A DNA stretch of 64,000 nucleotides from Sphingomonas sp. BK235 (GCF_004345855.1 NZ_SLXN01000001.1:62001-126000), one strand, 5' to 3'. Counted from the first letter of the stretch, positions 41,502 to 51,812 are shown. The notes: generated by a model not told the origin, from the letters alone. Program-made: numbers and translations.

Positions 41502-42338
41502 TCATCCCTGACCGTCTAACCAGTCGGCGGTGATCGTGCCGCGATGCCCTTCCGGCGCCAGCGCCCCGCGGAGGGCCTCCAACAACGGCGGCAGCCCCTG
41601 CGTGAAGGCATAGGGCGGATTGATGATGAAGAGACCCGAGCCGTTATAGATACCGGGCTGATCGGCGTCATACAGCCAATGCTCGATAGACATGAACTTC
41701 GCTATGCGGAGCTGGCGCAGATGGGCTTTCCATCGCTGATGCGTCGCCCGGTCTTTCAGCGGATACCAGATCACCGTCACGCCATGCGCCCATTTGCGGT
41801 GTGCGGCGGCGAGGGTGGCGGTGACGCGTGCCCGCTCGTCCGTCTGCTCATAGGGCGGATCCACCAGCACGACACCGCGACCGGTGCGGGTCGGCAGCAT
41901 CGCCAGCCAGAGCTCGTAGGCGTCGCGCTGATGCACGGCCGCACCGGTGGCGCGCATCACGCCGCGCAGCACGTCGGCGTCCTCAGGATGCTTCTCGTTC
42001 AGGATCAGCACGTCCTGCGGGCGCACCAGCTGCGCCAGGACCTGCGGCGAGCCCGGATAGAGACGCGGCTCCGCCCCGACATTCACCGCGCGCACGATGG
42101 CGCGATAGTCGTCGAACGCGGCGTTCGGGTCGGCGAACATCCGCAGCACGCCGTGAGCGGCCTCCCCCGTGCGCTGGGCCTGCTCGCCGCCGAGGTCGTA
42201 GAGCCCGGAGCCGGCATGCGTGTCGATGAGGGTCAGCGCGCCCTGCTTCTGCTGCAAGGCCCGGACGAGGGCGATCAACACGCTGTGCTTCACGACATCG
42301 GCGCTGTTGCCGGCGTGGAACGAGTGGCGGTAATTCAC
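41502..42338 (-). CDS. rlmJ: 23S rRNA (adenine2030-N6)-methyltransferase RlmJ
   Basis: A 278-residue protein starting MNYRHSFHAGNSADVVKH, the classic RlmJ opening. The SAM site lies near LTLIDTHAGSG, and the catalytic motif IV is DPPYE (160-164). It methylates A2030 in 23S rRNA. It is six bases downstream of the pseudouridine synthase gene, so two rRNA-modifying enzymes form a minus-strand pair unrelated to the sugar modules. Confidence 0.92.
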   Translation of the reverse strand: MNYRHSFHAGNSADVVKHSVLIALVRALQQKQGALTLIDTHAGSGLYDLGGEQAQRTGEAAHGVLRMFADPNAAFDDYRAIVRAVNVGAEPRLYPGSPQVLAQLVRPQDVLILNEKHPEDADVLRGVMRATGAAVHQRDAYELWLAMLPTRTGRGVVLVDPPYEQTDERARVTATLAAAHRKWAHGVTVIWYPLKDRATHQRWKAHLRQLRIAKFMSIEHWLYDADQPGIYNGSGLFIINPPYAFTQGLPPLLEALRGALAPEGHRGTITADWLDGQG

Positions 42339-42344
42339 TGAAGC

Positions 42345-42905
42345 TCAGAACCCTGACGATTGAACATATTCTTCGAACTGGCCCGGCGCGATCCGGGCGA
42401 CCGACCAGTCGCCCACCGACCAGCGGACCAGACGCAGGCAGGGCAGGCCCACGGCCGCCGTCATCCGGCGCACTTGCCGGTTGCGGCCCTCGCGGATGGT
42501 GATCTGCAGCCAATGGTCGGGGATGGCCTTTCGCTGGCGGATCGGCGGATCACGCGGCCATAGGTCGGGCGCCGCGATCTGAGCGACGGCAGCGGGCAGG
42601 GTCATGCCATCGTTCAGCCGGACGCCCTGCCGCAAGCGCTCCAGCTCGCTTTCCTGCGGGTCGCCTTCGACCTGCACCAGATAGGTCTTGGGCATCTTGA
42701 AGCGCGGATCGGCGATCCGCGCCTGCAACCGCCCGTCGTCGCACAGCAGCAGCAGGCCCTCGCTGTCCCGATCGAGCCGTCCGGCAGGGTAGACGCCTTT
42801 CGCCGCGATGTAGTCCGACAGGGTCGAGCGAGCCACCGGCGTTCCGCGATCGGTGAATTGCGACAAGACCCCATAGGGTTTGTTGAACAGGAGCAGCCGG
42901 GCCAT
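42345..42905 (-). CDS. rluE: 23S rRNA pseudouridine(2457) synthase RluE
   Basis: A 186-residue RsuA-family synthase lacking the N-terminal S4 domain, as in RluE. It opens MARLLLFNKPYGVLSQFTD. The catalytic Asp is in GRLDRDSEGLL (D45), and GRNRQVRRM and LRLVRW follow as in the family. It isomerises a 23S rRNA uridine. It is followed by rlmJ with a 6-base gap. Confidence 0.9.
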   Translation of the reverse strand: MARLLLFNKPYGVLSQFTDRGTPVARSTLSDYIAAKGVYPAGRLDRDSEGLLLLCDDGRLQARIADPRFKMPKTYLVQVEGDPQESELERLRQGVRLNDGMTLPAAVAQIAAPDLWPRDPPIRQRKAIPDHWLQITIREGRNRQVRRMTAAVGLPCLRLVRWSVGDWSVARIAPGQFEEYVQSSGF

Positions 42906-43170
42906 CCCGGGCTCATAACGATTGGAAGCGGCCGTGTCCTCAGGTGCCTGCCGACATCACATGAACGAGCGACCGTCTCCGCGATCGCCTGTAGTCGCGG
43001 CGCGGCGAGAGGGGCTCGTCACCGAGGGGAGAGAGCGCGAGAGTCCACTCCCGCCGTCGCGGCAAGGTTCAGGCCCGGCCCGATGTGGAGCGGGCGACGC
43101 GCCGCCTCAGCATGACAGCGGAAAAGGTGACGCGCGACGCGCGAGCAGCAGACGGGCGAACGACGACGCG

Positions 43171-44487
43171 TCATGGCCGATCGAAGGCTCTCGACAGGCC
43201 GTGATAGAGCTTCTCGCGACAGACCAGGCTGCTGGCCCCGTCGGCGAGGAAGGCGGCGGCGAACATCGGCAGCATCAGGCCGCGGCTGGCGGTCGTCTCG
43301 GAGAGGATGATCACCGCGGTCAGCGGCGCGCGCACGACTCCGGCGAAGTATCCGACCATGCCCAGGATCACGATCGCGGAGGCGGGCGCGTCCGGGAACA
43401 GCGGGCGCAGCAGGTTGCCGAGCCCCGCCCCGACCGCCAGCGACGGCGCGAAGATGCCGCCGGGCAGTCCCGCGACCGCGGTGGCGAGGGTGGCGAGGAA
43501 TTTGGCGGGACCGAACCAGAGCGGCGCGTCCACCCCGATGATCATCGTGCGCGCCGCCTCATAGCCGGTGCCCCAGGTCAGGCCGGTCGCCACGCCGAGC
43601 GCGCCGACGACCAAGCCGCACGCACCCGCGAACAGGACGGGCCGCCGCTTCGACCAGCCCGCCACGCGCCCACCGCCCACGGCGAGCGCCAGCATCAGCC
43701 GGGCGAACAGTCCGCCCGCGAGCCCGCCCGCGATCCCGGCGACGGGGACCGCCAGCAGCGCCGGGCCGAGCGCCAGATGCGCGCCGATCACGCCGAAATA
43801 GACGTAATCCCCCTGCACCGACTGCGCGACCATGCCCGCGATCACGATCGCGGCGATCACCAGCAGCGTCACCCGCTGCTCATAGGCGGAGGCAAGCTCC
43901 TCGATCGCGAACAGCAGCCCGGCGAGCGGCGTGTTGAAGGCCGCCGCCACGCCCGCCGCACCGCCCGCGATCAGCACCGCCCCCCTGAGCGGCACGCGCA
44001 GCAGCCGATGGGTCAGCCCCATCACCGCGGCGGCGATCTGCACCGTCGGCCCCTCGCGGCCGACCGAGGCGCCGCCGAGCACCGCCGCCAGCGTCAGCAG
44101 CGCCTTGCCCGCGACGGTGCGGATCGACACCAGCGAGCCGGTGGCGCGTTCCGGATCCTGCTGCGCGACGATCACCTGCGGGATCCCCGAGCCACGCGCC
44201 AGCGGCACCAGCCGCCGCGTCAGCCACACCAGGGCGGCGAACAGCAGCGGCGTGGTCAGCAGCGGCGCGTAGCGAAACTGCCGCGCCGAGGAAGCGAACA
44301 ACCCGCCGGCCCAGTCGGCGGCGAGCGCGAACAACGTGGCCGCGGCCCCGATCGCCACCGCGCCGGCCAGGATCGCGAGGCGCGCGCGGAAGCGCACCGA
44401 GCGCGGCCCTTGCGCCCGCAGCAGCGCGCGGTAGCGCCGCGCGGTCCAGCGGCGCGGACCGGCGGCGGGAAGATGGGGCGGGGCCAT
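43171..44487 (-). CDS. ClC-family chloride channel/transporter
   Basis: A 438-residue membrane protein with the ClC signatures GSGIPQ (99-104), GREGPTVQ with gating Glu (E145), FAIEELASAYEQ and GGIFAPSLAVGAGLG. The gating glutamate and the following inner glutamate (in FAIEEL) are both present, as in proton/chloride exchangers rather than channels. It belongs to the short type without CBS domains. The flanking genes are unrelated; the 265-base gap upstream toward rluE shows nothing recognisable. Confidence 0.9.
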   Translation of the reverse strand: MAPPHLPAAGPRRWTARRYRALLRAQGPRSVRFRARLAILAGAVAIGAAATLFALAADWAGGLFASSARQFRYAPLLTTPLLFAALVWLTRRLVPLARGSGIPQVIVAQQDPERATGSLVSIRTVAGKALLTLAAVLGGASVGREGPTVQIAAAVMGLTHRLLRVPLRGAVLIAGGAAGVAAAFNTPLAGLLFAIEELASAYEQRVTLLVIAAIVIAGMVAQSVQGDYVYFGVIGAHLALGPALLAVPVAGIAGGLAGGLFARLMLALAVGGGRVAGWSKRRPVLFAGACGLVVGALGVATGLTWGTGYEAARTMIIGVDAPLWFGPAKFLATLATAVAGLPGGIFAPSLAVGAGLGNLLRPLFPDAPASAIVILGMVGYFAGVVRAPLTAVIILSETTASRGLMLPMFAAAFLADGASSLVCREKLYHGLSRAFDRP

Positions 44488-44568
44488 GGGGCGTCCCTAC
44501 CGCATCGTGGCCAGAACGCCAGCACGGGTCGCGGCGCGCGCCGGCGGGCCTCTCTCCCGCTCTCCGCG

Positions 44569-45669
44569 TCAGTCGCGACCGAGGGTCACCGTTCGTCCGG
44601 TCGCGGCCGAGCGTCGCGCGGCATCGAGGATGCGCGCCACGACGAGCGCGTTGGCGAGCGAGGAGGGGTCCGTGTCGGCCACCGTGGCGCGTCCGCGCAC
44701 GACGGCCGCGAGAAAGGCGAACGGGTCGGCGAACGCGGGTGCCGGCGTAGCGAGCGGGCGGTCCGCCGTCTCGCCGCGCCGCCGCAGCACCAGCGTCCTC
44801 GCATCGGGTGTCGACAACACGCCGGTGTCGCCGAAGAGCTGGATGTCCTTGCGATGGTCGGGCCAGTTCCACGACGCCTGCAGGATCGCCGTGGCGTCGG
44901 GATAGGTCAGCACGATCGTCGCCTCGTCGTCGACCCGCGCATAGGTCGGGTCGCGCTTGAGCCGCTGCGTCACGGCGGTGACGCTGGTCGGTGTCCTCCC
45001 CTTCATCAGCCAGGTCATCAGGTTCGCGCCGTAGCAGCCGAAATCGACGATCGCGCCACCGCCATTGGCGCTCGGGTCGACCAGCCAGGAGAGGAACTCG
45101 CGCTGTACGCCGATCTCCTTGGGGCCATAATGACCGTCGCGGAACACGGCCTTGCGGATCGCGCCGACGCTGCCCGCGGCGAGCGCTCGGCCCAGCGCCG
45201 AGCGGCTTGGATACCAGCTCGTCTCATAATTGGTGAGCAGCTGGATGCCGTGCCGCCTAGCCTGCGCTGCCATCGCATCGGCCTCGGCCGCGTCGAAGCT
45301 CAGCGGCTTCTCGACCATGACGTGGACCCGCCGCGGCGCCGCCGCCTCGACCACGGCGCGATGCTCCGCCACCGAGCCGAAGGCCAGCACGGCGTCGGGG
45401 CGTACCCGGTCCAGCATGGGGGCGAGCCGATCATGGACCAGCGCGGAATCGAGATGATAGTCGCGGACATAGCGCGCGGCGACGGCTCGCTCAGGCTCGT
45501 AGATGCCGACGATCTCGATGTCGCCGCTGGCACGCCGATCGAGCAGCCCGGCGACGTGGCCGTGGGTCAATCGGGCGATCGCCACGCGCACCGGTCGGTC
45601 GGTTCGCGGCGGCGCGCTCGCCGCGGTCGCGGCGAACATGATCATCAGCAGGCCGATCAGACGGTACAT
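44569..45669 (-). CDS. Gfo/Idh/MocA-type oxidoreductase, exported
   Basis: A 366-residue protein starting MYRLIGLLMIMFAATAASA, a signal peptide, followed by a Rossmann domain (VRVAIARLTHGHVAGL, VGIYEPE) and the catalytic-type MVEKPLSFD (Lys in EKP). The C-terminal domain has GGGAIVDFGCYGANLMTWL. The substrate is probably a sugar or sugar acid, NAD(P)-dependent. A periplasmic location is unusual and suggests a tightly held cofactor, as in GFOR. It follows the kduD remnant in the uronate operon. Confidence 0.8.
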   Translation of the reverse strand: MYRLIGLLMIMFAATAASAPPRTDRPVRVAIARLTHGHVAGLLDRRASGDIEIVGIYEPERAVAARYVRDYHLDSALVHDRLAPMLDRVRPDAVLAFGSVAEHRAVVEAAAPRRVHVMVEKPLSFDAAEADAMAAQARRHGIQLLTNYETSWYPSRSALGRALAAGSVGAIRKAVFRDGHYGPKEIGVQREFLSWLVDPSANGGGAIVDFGCYGANLMTWLMKGRTPTSVTAVTQRLKRDPTYARVDDEATIVLTYPDATAILQASWNWPDHRKDIQLFGDTGVLSTPDARTLVLRRRGETADRPLATPAPAFADPFAFLAAVVRGRATVADTDPSSLANALVVARILDAARRSAATGRTVTLGRD

Positions 45670-45774
45670 CTCACCCCCAGCGGCGTGCGCGCTCACGCCT
45701 CCGATCAAATGGTCCGTGGAGGCTCCCACAAGCGCGGACGTCGCGCCAGCGAGATCGTCCGCTCAGCGCGACAG

Positions 45775-45919
45775 CTAGCCGCCATCCACGGCGAGCACAT
45801 GCCCGTCTCGGCGACGATGCGCCCGACCGGCGCGAGCGCCGACGCGACCGCCCGGCCGATCCCGGTGTTCGCGCCCGTCACCGCCGCCACCTTGCCGCTG
45901 CGGTCGAACGGTGGCTCAT
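45775..45919 (-). pseudogene. kduD: kduD remnant (2-dehydro-3-deoxy-D-gluconate 5-dehydrogenase), internal deletion
   Basis: Directly after kduI the minus strand encodes FDRSGKVAAVTGANTGIGRAVA, the N-terminal Rossmann strand and glycine loop of KduD, in one frame. About 25 codons later, in another frame, comes DGHVLAVDGG and a stop, the C-terminal end of the same family. Roughly 200 central residues with the Ser-Tyr-Lys catalytic site are missing. The start ATG overlapping the kduI stop is also out of frame with the remnant. The gene is dead. Its position after kduI is the normal kduI-kduD order. Confidence 0.8.
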
Positions 45920-46752
45920 CGCAGCTGGCACAGGTCGCACACGTCCATGTCATTGTAATCCTGGTTCTCGCCCGCCATCGCCCAGATGAAGGTATAGTTG
46001 CTGGTGCCCGCGCCCATGTGGACCGACCAGGGCGGGCTGATCACCGCCTCACCGTCGCCGACCACGATGTGGCGCAGGTCGTCGGGCTGGCCCATGTAGT
46101 GGAACACACGCTGGTCCTCCGCCAGGTCGAAGTAGAGGTAGATCTCGCTGCGGCGCTCATGGACGTGCGGCGGCATCGTGTTCCACACCGACCCCGGCTT
46201 GAGCTGGGTGAGCCCGAGGCACAGCGAGGCGCTGGCGCACAGATGCGGCAGCACCAGTTGGTAGATCGTGCGGTCGTTGGAGCCTTCGAGGCTGCCGCGC
46301 TGCATCGGGTTGGCCTCGGCCAGGGTCACCTTGCGCAGCGGGAAGGGCGCGTGCGCGGGCACGCTGAGCAGGTAGAAGCGCGCGCCCTCGCCGGCGAAGC
46401 TGACCGCGCGCGTGCCCATCGGCACGTACAGCGCCTCATAGCGGTCGAGTTCGACGACCTCGCCGTCGACCGTGACCCGGCCGGGCCGCGGCCCGATGTT
46501 GACGACGCCGAGCTCGCGCCGCTCGAGCAGCGGGTGGCCTGCCGCGCTGGCGGGCTCGGTCTGCACCGGCAGGTCGAGCGGCGTCTCGCCGGGCATGGCC
46601 CCGCCGATGACGAAGCGTTCCCCGTGCGAGTAAGTCAGCACGATCTCGCCGGCGCGGAAGAGGCCGGGCACGAGGTAGCGGTCGCGCAGCTGCGCGTTGG
46701 TGGCGCCCTCCATCATGTCGGGGTGGGTGGCGTAATAAGTGCGTTCGAACAT
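45916..46752 (-). CDS. kduI: 5-dehydro-4-deoxy-D-glucuronate isomerase KduI
   Basis: A 278-residue cupin with the zinc site seen in Escherichia coli KduI: H196, H198, E203 in [12 protein letters not shown] and H245 in PWSVHMGAG, at identical numbering. It isomerises 4-deoxy-L-threo-5-hexosulose uronate, the product of unsaturated uronic acids from lyases, to 3-deoxy-D-glycero-2,5-hexodiulosonate. The next enzyme, KduD, is encoded directly downstream but is destroyed in this genome region. It sits 43 bases after the metallohydrolase gene. Confidence 0.93.
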   Translation of the reverse strand: MFERTYYATHPDMMEGATNAQLRDRYLVPGLFRAGEIVLTYSHGERFVIGGAMPGETPLDLPVQTEPASAAGHPLLERRELGVVNIGPRPGRVTVDGEVVELDRYEALYVPMGTRAVSFAGEGARFYLLSVPAHAPFPLRKVTLAEANPMQRGSLEGSNDRTIYQLVLPHLCASASLCLGLTQLKPGSVWNTMPPHVHERRSEIYLYFDLAEDQRVFHYMGQPDDLRHIVVGDGEAVISPPWSVHMGAGTSNYTFIWAMAGENQDYNDMDVCDLCQLR

Positions 46753-46795
46753 GGTCGTCCGTCCGGTGATCGAGGGAGGAGAAGGCGAGCCGGGG

Positions 46796-48952
46796 TCAGC
46801 GCCCGCGCAGGAACACCGGCTGCGTGTACGCGCCGTTCGCGGCGACGTCCCACACCTCCAGCCGCACCCAGCGACGACCGGCGACGTTCACCCGCCGCTC
46901 GATCGTGCGCTGTGCGAAGCCGCCCGCGTCGGTCAGGTCGACGCGCTCGCGGTAGACCTTCTCGCCGTCGCCGCTGACGATGAGCGCATAGGCGAGCGGG
47001 AAGGTGCCCTCCACCGTGGCGCGCAAGGTCGCGCGGCCACGTGACGCGACCTCGTCACCGCTGCGCGCGCCGTCGAGCGTGAAGTCGCTCACCAGCACCT
47101 CGCCCGTGGTCGTGAAGAAGTGGCCCGCGCGCAGCGCCTCGGTTACCGCGGACCAGCCGCCCGCGTGCGTCGGCAGCGCGCCGGGCAGGCGCAGGTAGTT
47201 GATGTTCATATGGGCGTATAGCTCGCTGTCGCGGGTCAGCTGGAACACGTCGACCTCACCGGGGGCGAACTTGCGTTCGCTCGCATCGGCGGCCCAATTG
47301 TTCATGTCATCCAGCAGACCCAGCACGCGCGCGCCGAGATAGGGCTGGGAATAATCCGCCGGCATCGCCTTCCACGCGCCGCCGAGGAAGCGATCGCTGC
47401 GGAAGAAGGGCTCGGCGCGATATTTGTCGGGGAAGCCGAGCGAGCCCTTGATCCGCGGGTGTGCGGTCCACATCAGTCCGTTCTCCGCCTTCATCAGCGC
47501 GAGCACGTCCGCGGACGAGCCGACGTGATAGACCTTGCCGCGGACCGGATCGTCCTCGACGAAGGGCTGGCCGGGCTGACGGTCGAGCGTCCAGTTGACC
47601 GGTTTGGGGAAGAGGCTGAGCCAATGGCCGCCGAGATGGACGTTGGGCTCCTCGCCCGGCAGCAGCAACAGGCGATCGTCCGAGAGGCGGGCGGTCTCGT
47701 CGTGGATCGTCCTCAGCAGCGTCAGGCGGTCACCGGCGCGATCGAGGTCCTCGCGCGACAGATGCAGCTCGGCGAGATGCACGATCTCGACGTTCATGTC
47801 CTTGAAGCGGGTGACGAAGGCGGGCGTCTCGAGCCCGGCCGGCACGCCGCGGCTCTGCTGGAAACGCGCCTGGTTGAGGAAATCGGCGGCGTGCTCGACG
47901 TGATAGTGGCTCGAGAAGGTGCGATGGCCGGGCAGCGACTTGAAACGGTCGCCGCGCGTCAGCGCCATCGCCGCGGCGGTGGTGCTGGCGGCGTCGCCGG
48001 GATCGGGCAGATAGAAGATGCCCATGTCCTGCACGCTCTTCTCGGGCGCGTTGACCCAGGGCACCCAGCGGCGATCGCCCTCGAGCGTCTGGCGCACGCC
48101 CAGCCCGGTACGACCGGTGAGCACGCGATAGTCGCTGCCGTACCAGGCGGCATTGTCATTGTTGGCATAATCGAGCGGGTAGTAATATTGGTGCGGCGGC
48201 GGGACGATGCCGATCGCGCCGCCGCCCGCCTGCTCGGCCACGATCATGCGCCCGCGCACCTGTGGCGAGGTGGCGTCGGCGCTCGCCGCCTCTCCCTGGT
48301 GGCGGACGATGCGATCCGACAGGTCGGTGTAGGCGACCGACTGCCACGGCGGGGCCGTGCCCGAGGCGACGCTCAACCCCGCGTCGAACGTATAGGCGGT
48401 GGCCGGGCGCTCGGTCGACATCACCATGGCGGCACGGATCAGCCGCGAGCCGGGATAGACGGTGAAGGTGAAGCTGCCGGCGAACGGCCCCGCGCGTGCG
48501 CCGTCGACGACGATGCGCGTGTGCGCGCCGCTGCGCTCCACCGCGACACGCTCGCGCCCGAGCGTGAGCGGGAACGCCTCGAACGGCTTCTTGCGGGGAT
48601 TGTCGAAGAAGATCGTCCAGCCCTGTTTCAGGTCGCGCGTGCCGACCGTCACCACGCCGGCGGGATCCACGCCCGCCATCACCACCTTGCCGCCGACCGC
48701 GACGCTCTCGATCAGCGGGCGCGCGCGGTCGAGCGAGAGCGTCAGCCGGGTGCGCTCGCCGCGCGCGTCCGAGGGCCAGTCGACGGTCACCGCCGCGGCG
48801 GTACGCGCGACGCGAACGTCACCCGCCAGAGCCTTGCCCGACGAGCGGAAGCCGCTGGTCGCCTGCGCGGCGACCGCGGGCGGGAGCAGCGATGCCGCGG
48901 CCGCGACCAGCGCGAGCCCCATCCATCCTCGAGCGCGCCTGCGTGCCATCAT
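46796..48952 (-). CDS. Large exported PHP/CehA-McbA-type metallohydrolase (predicted)
   Basis: About 718 residues. GGGGAGCAAG precedes the ATGATG at 48952, favoured over the earlier ATG at 48964. A signal peptide is followed by a ~300-residue beta-rich half and then a domain with [34 protein letters not shown] and [12 protein letters not shown]. These motifs match the metal-ligand order of PHP-like CehA/McbA phosphoesterases or hydrolases. The gene lies between a TonB receptor (13-base gap) and kduI. It probably acts in the periplasm on a uronate-containing glycan or its substituent. The chemical step is unknown. Confidence 0.7.
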   Translation of the reverse strand: MMARRRARGWMGLALVAAAASLLPPAVAAQATSGFRSSGKALAGDVRVARTAAAVTVDWPSDARGERTRLTLSLDRARPLIESVAVGGKVVMAGVDPAGVVTVGTRDLKQGWTIFFDNPRKKPFEAFPLTLGRERVAVERSGAHTRIVVDGARAGPFAGSFTFTVYPGSRLIRAAMVMSTERPATAYTFDAGLSVASGTAPPWQSVAYTDLSDRIVRHQGEAASADATSPQVRGRMIVAEQAGGGAIGIVPPPHQYYYPLDYANNDNAAWYGSDYRVLTGRTGLGVRQTLEGDRRWVPWVNAPEKSVQDMGIFYLPDPGDAASTTAAAMALTRGDRFKSLPGHRTFSSHYHVEHAADFLNQARFQQSRGVPAGLETPAFVTRFKDMNVEIVHLAELHLSREDLDRAGDRLTLLRTIHDETARLSDDRLLLLPGEEPNVHLGGHWLSLFPKPVNWTLDRQPGQPFVEDDPVRGKVYHVGSSADVLALMKAENGLMWTAHPRIKGSLGFPDKYRAEPFFRSDRFLGGAWKAMPADYSQPYLGARVLGLLDDMNNWAADASERKFAPGEVDVFQLTRDSELYAHMNINYLRLPGALPTHAGGWSAVTEALRAGHFFTTTGEVLVSDFTLDGARSGDEVASRGRATLRATVEGTFPLAYALIVSGDGEKVYRERVDLTDAGGFAQRTIERRVNVAGRRWVRLEVWDVAANGAYTQPVFLRGR

Positions 48953-48965
48953 CTTGCTCCCCATC

Positions 48966-51779
48966 TCAGAAGTTGAACCGTACGCCGAGCGAGTAGGTCG
49001 TGTCGTCGTTGCGCACCTCGCGCACGAAGTCGGGGCGCGACTCGAACGAGCGCGTCCGCTGCCCCGTGACGTTCGTGCCCGCCACGTTGATCGTGATGTG
49101 GTCGGTCAGGTCATAGTTCAGGCCGAAGTCGAGCCGCCCCGCGGCGCGGATGCCGTTGAGGCCCACGGGAATGTCGATCGGGCGCAGCGACAGGCCGTTG
49201 GTGATGTCGGCGTCGTAATATCGCGAGCGATAGGTGTAGATCACGCGGGCGGAGACGCCGTATTTCTCATAGACCAGACCGGCGTTGTAATTATACTTCG
49301 ACACGCCGAGCAGCGACAGTCCCTGGAGGCGGTCGCCGGGCGTCGTCACCTCACTGTCGATGACGGTGAAATTGCCCAGCACGCCGATCCCGTCCAGCCC
49401 CTCGGGCAGGAAGTCGAGGAAGAGCTGGCCGCTGACCTCCACGCCCTTGATCGTGGCGGAGCCGAGGTTGCGCGGCGTGGAGATGACATATTGCAGCCCG
49501 TCGATCGTCCGCGCCTCGGTGCCGGTGACGACGCGGTCGGTGATGTCGCGATAGAAGGCGACCGCCGACACGTAATTGCTGCGGCCGAAATAATATTCGA
49601 GCGAGGCATCGAAGCTGTCGGCCTTCTGCGGTCGCAGGTCGGGGTTGCCGCCCGAGCCCGAGTTCTGGATCGTGTTGACGTAGGAGACGACGTAGCTCAG
49701 CCCCGGGTTGAGCTGGGAGAAGCTCGGGCGCGACAGCGTCTTCGAATAATTGAAGCGCGATTGCAGCCCGCCGCCGAAGTCGAGACGCGCGCTGGCGTTG
49801 GGCAGCAGGTCGGTGTCGCTGGTGGTGCGGTCGACCACGACCACGCGTGACGTACTGGTCGCAGGATCGGTGACCCGCCCGGCGCCGACGATGCGGCGGT
49901 CGGTGCGGGTCAGCCGCGCGCCGACCAGGCCGTCGATCGAGAGCGCGCCGAACAGCGACAGCGCGTAGCGCGCCTGGAGAAAGCCGGCATAGTTCTTCTC
50001 GCGCGCGTCATAGTCGCGCGTCGGATCGAAGCCGGGGCGCTCCGGAGAGATGCGGTACAAGGTGCGCAGCTGGCGCTTGAAGCCCTCGTCGAGCAGATAG
50101 TCAGGATCGACCTGCAGATAGGTGGCGCCGTCATTCATCTGCGGCACGCCCGGCGCCGAGACCAGCAGGTCGGACGGCAGGCCCGCGCCGGCCACCGGCG
50201 TGGCAAACGAGCCCCCGGGCGCCGGCGGGCCACCGAGATATTGTTCGAACGAGGCGACCCGCTTGGCGACGCGGACGCCGGCCTGAACATAGTCGAGCAC
50301 GCCGTCGAAGTCGTATTTGGCGTCGCTCATCACCGCCCACAGCGTCCCCTTGCTGCGGTTGATGTCCTCGGTCATGCCGTTGGTGAAGGCGAGGCCGGCG
50401 GGGTCGTTCATCGGGTTGCCCGGCGTGGTGGCGCGCACCTCGTGATCGACGTCGCGCTCCTGGATCAGCTCGGCGATGCGCTTGCCGACGTCGACGCGGA
50501 AGCTGTCGTTGCGGTTCTTCGACAGCTCGTAGGAGATGTCGGTGTTCCACGTCAGCGCGCCGATCGTCTTGTTGAAGCCGGTCGCCGCGACGAAGATGTC
50601 GGTGCGCGCGCGGTTGGCCACGGTGGCGGTGTAATATTCCACGTCGCGCGCGGTATAGCCCGTCGCGTTGCAGAGGTTCTGGACCGTGCCGGTGCCGCGC
50701 GGGTTCTCGGGCGTGCGCAGGTTGCCGGAATAATAGCCGTCCGGCCCGACGCCGAAGTCCTCGCACCGGTCGCCCGCCGTCGCCGTGAACGACGTGCCGG
50801 TGAAAGCGCGGAAGGTGGGGCGGGCCTGGAGGACGTTGCCGCGATAGCCCGCGAACAGTCCCTCGACGTACAAGGTCGTGTCGTTGTCGGGCGCCCATTC
50901 GAGCGAGACGTTCGCCTGCGGCCGCTCATAATGGCCGAACTCGGTACCCGCGGCGAAGCCGGTGGGCGCTTGCAGATTGGGCGTGGTCGAGGTGGGGGCG
51001 GCGTTGGTGCTGCGGGTCCAGTCGTTCCAAGCGATCGGCCGCGCATATTCATTGCGCTGGTACGACAGGCCGAGCATCGCGGCGACGTCGCCGATCCCGG
51101 TCGACCAGCGGTCCGCGATCAGCGCGCTGACCGCGGGGTTGATCGTGTCGTCGGAGCCGGCCTCCTTCGCATAGGTGGCGCGCGCGCTGCCCGCGAGCGT
51201 GAACTCCTTGAAGTCCAGCGCGCGACGCAGCCGCATGTTGACGCCGCCGGCGACGCCGCCCTCGATCCGGTCGGCCGAGTTGGACTTGTAGACGTCGACC
51301 CCGGCCAGCGCCTCGGCAGGCAGGTCCTGGAACGAGAAGCCGCGCCCCACCCCGGTGAAGATCTCGCGGCCGTTGAGCGTGGTGACGATGTCTTCCAGAC
51401 CGCGGATGCGCGCGCCGACGATCTCGTTGTTGCCGCCGACCACGACCTGAACGCCGGGCACGCGCTGGAGCGCCGAGGCGGTGGTCAGGTCGGGCAGCTT
51501 GCCGATGTCCTCCGCGACGATCGAATCGACCACGTTGACCGACTGGCGCTTGATCTCGGCGGCGCGCGCGAGGCTCTGGCGGATGCCGGTGACGACGATG
51601 TCGGCGACCGCGTCCTGCGGCGCGCCCGCGGCGGGCGCGGCGTCGGCGGCGACGGGGGCGGTATCGGGCACGCTGCCCGCCGGCACCTCGGGCGGGGCGG
51701 CGCCGGTCTGCGCGCGCGCGCCGTCGCTCATCACCAACGCGATCAGGGCGACGGAGCCGTAGCGATAGCCCTTCTTCAT
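48966..51779 (-). CDS. TonB-dependent receptor, uronate module
   Basis: A 937-residue receptor: signal peptide MKKGYRYGSVALIALVMS, TonB-box-like ADIVVTGIRQS, and a plug with AEDIGKLPDLTTASALQRVPG and TTLNGREIFTGV. The barrel ends GVRFNF. GGGAGAGGGAAC precedes ATG 51779. It should import uronate-containing oligosaccharides. The metallohydrolase gene follows after a 13-base gap and kduI after that. A FadR-type palindrome lies 19 bases upstream of the start. Confidence 0.88.
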   Translation of the reverse strand: MKKGYRYGSVALIALVMSDGARAQTGAAPPEVPAGSVPDTAPVAADAAPAAGAPQDAVADIVVTGIRQSLARAAEIKRQSVNVVDSIVAEDIGKLPDLTTASALQRVPGVQVVVGGNNEIVGARIRGLEDIVTTLNGREIFTGVGRGFSFQDLPAEALAGVDVYKSNSADRIEGGVAGGVNMRLRRALDFKEFTLAGSARATYAKEAGSDDTINPAVSALIADRWSTGIGDVAAMLGLSYQRNEYARPIAWNDWTRSTNAAPTSTTPNLQAPTGFAAGTEFGHYERPQANVSLEWAPDNDTTLYVEGLFAGYRGNVLQARPTFRAFTGTSFTATAGDRCEDFGVGPDGYYSGNLRTPENPRGTGTVQNLCNATGYTARDVEYYTATVANRARTDIFVAATGFNKTIGALTWNTDISYELSKNRNDSFRVDVGKRIAELIQERDVDHEVRATTPGNPMNDPAGLAFTNGMTEDINRSKGTLWAVMSDAKYDFDGVLDYVQAGVRVAKRVASFEQYLGGPPAPGGSFATPVAGAGLPSDLLVSAPGVPQMNDGATYLQVDPDYLLDEGFKRQLRTLYRISPERPGFDPTRDYDAREKNYAGFLQARYALSLFGALSIDGLVGARLTRTDRRIVGAGRVTDPATSTSRVVVVDRTTSDTDLLPNASARLDFGGGLQSRFNYSKTLSRPSFSQLNPGLSYVVSYVNTIQNSGSGGNPDLRPQKADSFDASLEYYFGRSNYVSAVAFYRDITDRVVTGTEARTIDGLQYVISTPRNLGSATIKGVEVSGQLFLDFLPEGLDGIGVLGNFTVIDSEVTTPGDRLQGLSLLGVSKYNYNAGLVYEKYGVSARVIYTYRSRYYDADITNGLSLRPIDIPVGLNGIRAAGRLDFGLNYDLTDHITINVAGTNVTGQRTRSFESRPDFVREVRNDDTTYSLGVRFNF

Positions 51780-51797
51780 GTTCCCTCTCCCATATGA

Positions 51798-51812
51798 CAT
51801 AGTATGACTATG
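51798..51812. promoter_or_regulatory. Candidate FadR/GntR operator before the uronate receptor
   Basis: CATAGT-ATG-ACTATG is a perfect inverted repeat with a 3-base centre. Its core TAGTATGACTA fits the FadR-subfamily pattern T-N-G-T-N3-A-C-N-A. It lies between the receptor gene and the GntR gene that precedes it on the same strand. Confidence 0.5.

Noticed and set aside
42922..46977. 4-kb open frame on the plus strand over rlmJ-ClC-MocA-kduI
   Set aside because: Antisense artefact of GC bias; the minus strand holds recognised families throughout.
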